A stretch of DNA of 6,950 nt from Rickettsiella sp. (GTDB taxonomy: Bacteria; Pseudomonadota; Gammaproteobacteria; Diplorickettsiales; Diplorickettsiaceae): NCBI GenBank assembly GCA_031119195.1, contig JAVHYG010000084.1:1-6950 (forward strand), read 5' to 3'. The notes under the pieces are model-generated. The model ran no database searches and had not been told where the DNA came from. It saw only the letters and a list, made by a program, of their open reading frames with translations. Shown in pieces: positions 5,632 through 6,950 of this stretch (positions are counted from its first letter, which is position 1; each line of letters begins with the position of its first letter). The translations under genes were made by a program, and so were the position numbers.

Positions 5632-6950
5632 TTAAACGACGGCACACGCTGTTTTGTAATTAGTTTCCTTATTTAAATTTATGATATATCCCCATTCGTC
5701 CCACTGTGCTATATAATTTGTACTTATTCCATAACCAACTACAGCAATTAACTCGTTGTCACAATAAATTAAAGGAATATTTTGGCGTAGCCAGGGAGGA
5801 ACACCCCATTCTTGAAATAATTTTTTTAATGGATGAGAACCTAAACGATCATGGACATGAAACCGTTCTCCACCTTGGCGAAAACTAAGCATAATTGGCT
5901 TTTCTTTCAACTTTTCACAAGCAATTCCTTGACCCATGACTCGCTCAACAGTTAGATGACTTCCATTAGGTAAAGTTAACGCTTTTGTTAGATCCCATGA
6001 AATAGGTAAAGTAGGGTGTGTGTGTTTTTGTTTTGATTCAACTATATGTAACAAATCATGATAACGACGAACTTGAATACCCCCCCAATTGACTTGTGGA
6101 TTTGCATCTATGTTACTTTCCAACAACAATTCGATTTGTTGTAATTGCATTTGACTAGGTAAAGGAAAACCTAACTTATTTAACCAATAACGCAAACAAT
6201 TACGTCGACGCGCAGGCGTTAAATGGAGCAGACGAGAAACAATAATATTGTTTGACACAGGATCTTTAACGTTAAGCCAATCCGCGAAAGCAAACTCTTC
6301 AAGTAGTAGATGCGCTTCCGCTGTGTTTTCAGCAACTCTTGCTAACGTCTTGCTAAGCCCCGGCCAACGTTTTTGAAGAAGCGGGATCACTTGATGGCGA
6401 ACAAAATTACGATCAAAACGTAAATTTCTATTACTGCAATCCTCTATCCAAGTCAGTCGATGTGCCTCGGCATAAGCTTGTAGTTCCAAGCGTGTAAAAT
6501 TAAGCAAGGGTCTCACTAGCGTCCCTTTTCCAAAAGAAGTGGAAAAAGGCATACTGGCCAAACCTCGAAGACCTGCGCCACGCAATAATTGTAACAATAA
6601 GGTTTCCGCTTGATCGTCACGATGGTGCGCTGTTAGCAAACAATCTTCTGTTTGAATTAACTTTGCCATCGCTTTATAACGTGCTTGTCTAGCATATGCC
6701 TCCGGACTTTCACCCTTCTTAGGCTGCGCATCAACAGTAATCACTTCACAAGCAATCCCCAGTTGATCACAGGTCCGGATAGACGTTTCTGCCCATTGAG
6801 CAGCATCACTATGCCAGCCATGATTAATATGAACAGCTTTTAAGCGAAACGTCGGTAATAAATTTGATAAAGAATGTAATAACACTTGAGAATCAAGTCC
6901 GCCGCTATAGGCTAGCCAAAATCGAGTAGATTCAGGATACTGGGTTACAA
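5632..6950 (-). CDS. tilS: TilS, tRNA(Ile)-lysidine synthetase (extreme N-terminus outside window)
   Basis: TilS uses ATP and lysine to convert C34 of the CAU-anticodon tRNA-Ile into lysidine, so that it reads AUA and is charged with isoleucine; it is normally essential. The frame is open to the right edge and gives 438 visible residues (E. coli TilS has 432). Numbering from the first full codon (6948): PP-loop ATP-binding motif SGGLDS (15-20), HINHGWHSDA, the EAYARQARY segment, TAHHRDDQAET (106-116), WIEDCSNRNLRFDRNFVR (167-184), then the C-terminal TilS domain IMLSFRQGGERF through GVPPWLR (about 352-390). A GTG at 6885 could be taken as the start, but it would delete the PP-loop, so the true start is right of the window, probably only some 5-25 codons away. 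The last 15-20 residues (INLNKETNYKTACAVV) show no recognisable motif. The gene is convergent with csbD/yjbJ. Confidence 0.96.
   Translation of the reverse strand, partial: VTQYPESTRFWLAYSGGLDSQVLLHSLSNLLPTFRLKAVHINHGWHSDAAQWAETSIRTCDQLGIACEVITVDAQPKKGESPEAYARQARYKAMAKLIQTEDCLLTAHHRDDQAETLLLQLLRGAGLRGLASMPFSTSFGKGTLVRPLLNFTRLELQAYAEAHRLTWIEDCSNRNLRFDRNFVRHQVIPLLQKRWPGLSKTLARVAENTAEAHLLLEEFAFADWLNVKDPVSNNIIVSRLLHLTPARRRNCLRYWLNKLGFPLPSQMQLQQIELLLESNIDANPQVNWGGIQVRRYHDLLHIVESKQKHTHPTLPISWDLTKALTLPNGSHLTVERVMGQGIACEKLKEKPIMLSFRQGGERFHVHDRLGSHPLKKLFQEWGVPPWLRQNIPLIYCDNELIAVVGYGISTNYIAQWDEWGYIINLNKETNYKTACAVV

Noticed and set aside
5632..5643. TilS ends in Cys-Ala-Val-Val, which resembles a CaaX prenylation box as found on some Legionella effectors.
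   Set aside because: TilS is an essential cytosolic tRNA enzyme with no reason to enter host cells, and a four-residue match at a C-terminus is easily chance.
5706..5888. 60-codon plus-strand ORF opposite tilS.
   Set aside because: It is antisense to the conserved TilS C-terminal domain, with no supporting signal.

Overview
This is an AT-rich (by eye, under 40 % GC), densely coded chromosomal window from a gamma-proteobacterium. The best guess is the order Legionellales (Legionella, Coxiella, Rickettsiella and relatives). The main clue is a secreted FKBP-type prolyl isomerase that resembles Legionella Mip along its whole mature length. MnmG, Mfd, TilS and the CsbD/YjbJ-type protein all read like ordinary gamma-proteobacterial versions. 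Genus-level placement is inference.

Layout. Positions 1-2155 (minus) hold the first 718 codons of mfd, the transcription-repair coupling factor; its 3' part lies left of the window. Thirty-one bases upstream of it, on the same strand, ends mnmG (2187-4055, complete), which encodes the FAD subunit of the tRNA wobble-uridine modification enzyme. The two probably form an mnmG-mfd operon. A 230-bp divergent region (4056-4285) with several small repeats separates mnmG from the rightward mip-like gene (4286-5038), which ends in a strong hairpin terminator. Next comes a small monocistronic csbD/yjbJ-type gene (5247-5453) with a clear ribosome binding site, a sigma-S-like -10 element and its own terminator about 100 bp downstream. 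The right end (5632-6950, minus) is tilS, tRNA(Ile)-lysidine synthetase, convergent with csbD and missing only its first few codons.

Functional picture. Two of the five genes (mnmG, tilS) modify the wobble base (position 34) of tRNAs. mfd couples transcription to DNA repair. mip encodes a secreted folding factor linked to infection in Legionella, and csbD/yjbJ is a presumed stress protein. No mobile element, CRISPR array, rRNA, tRNA, phage gene or toxin-antitoxin pair was seen. I found no undescribed system; the points worth a second look are regulatory (the mnmG/mip divergent region and the csbD upstream region) and the mnmG-mfd gene order.
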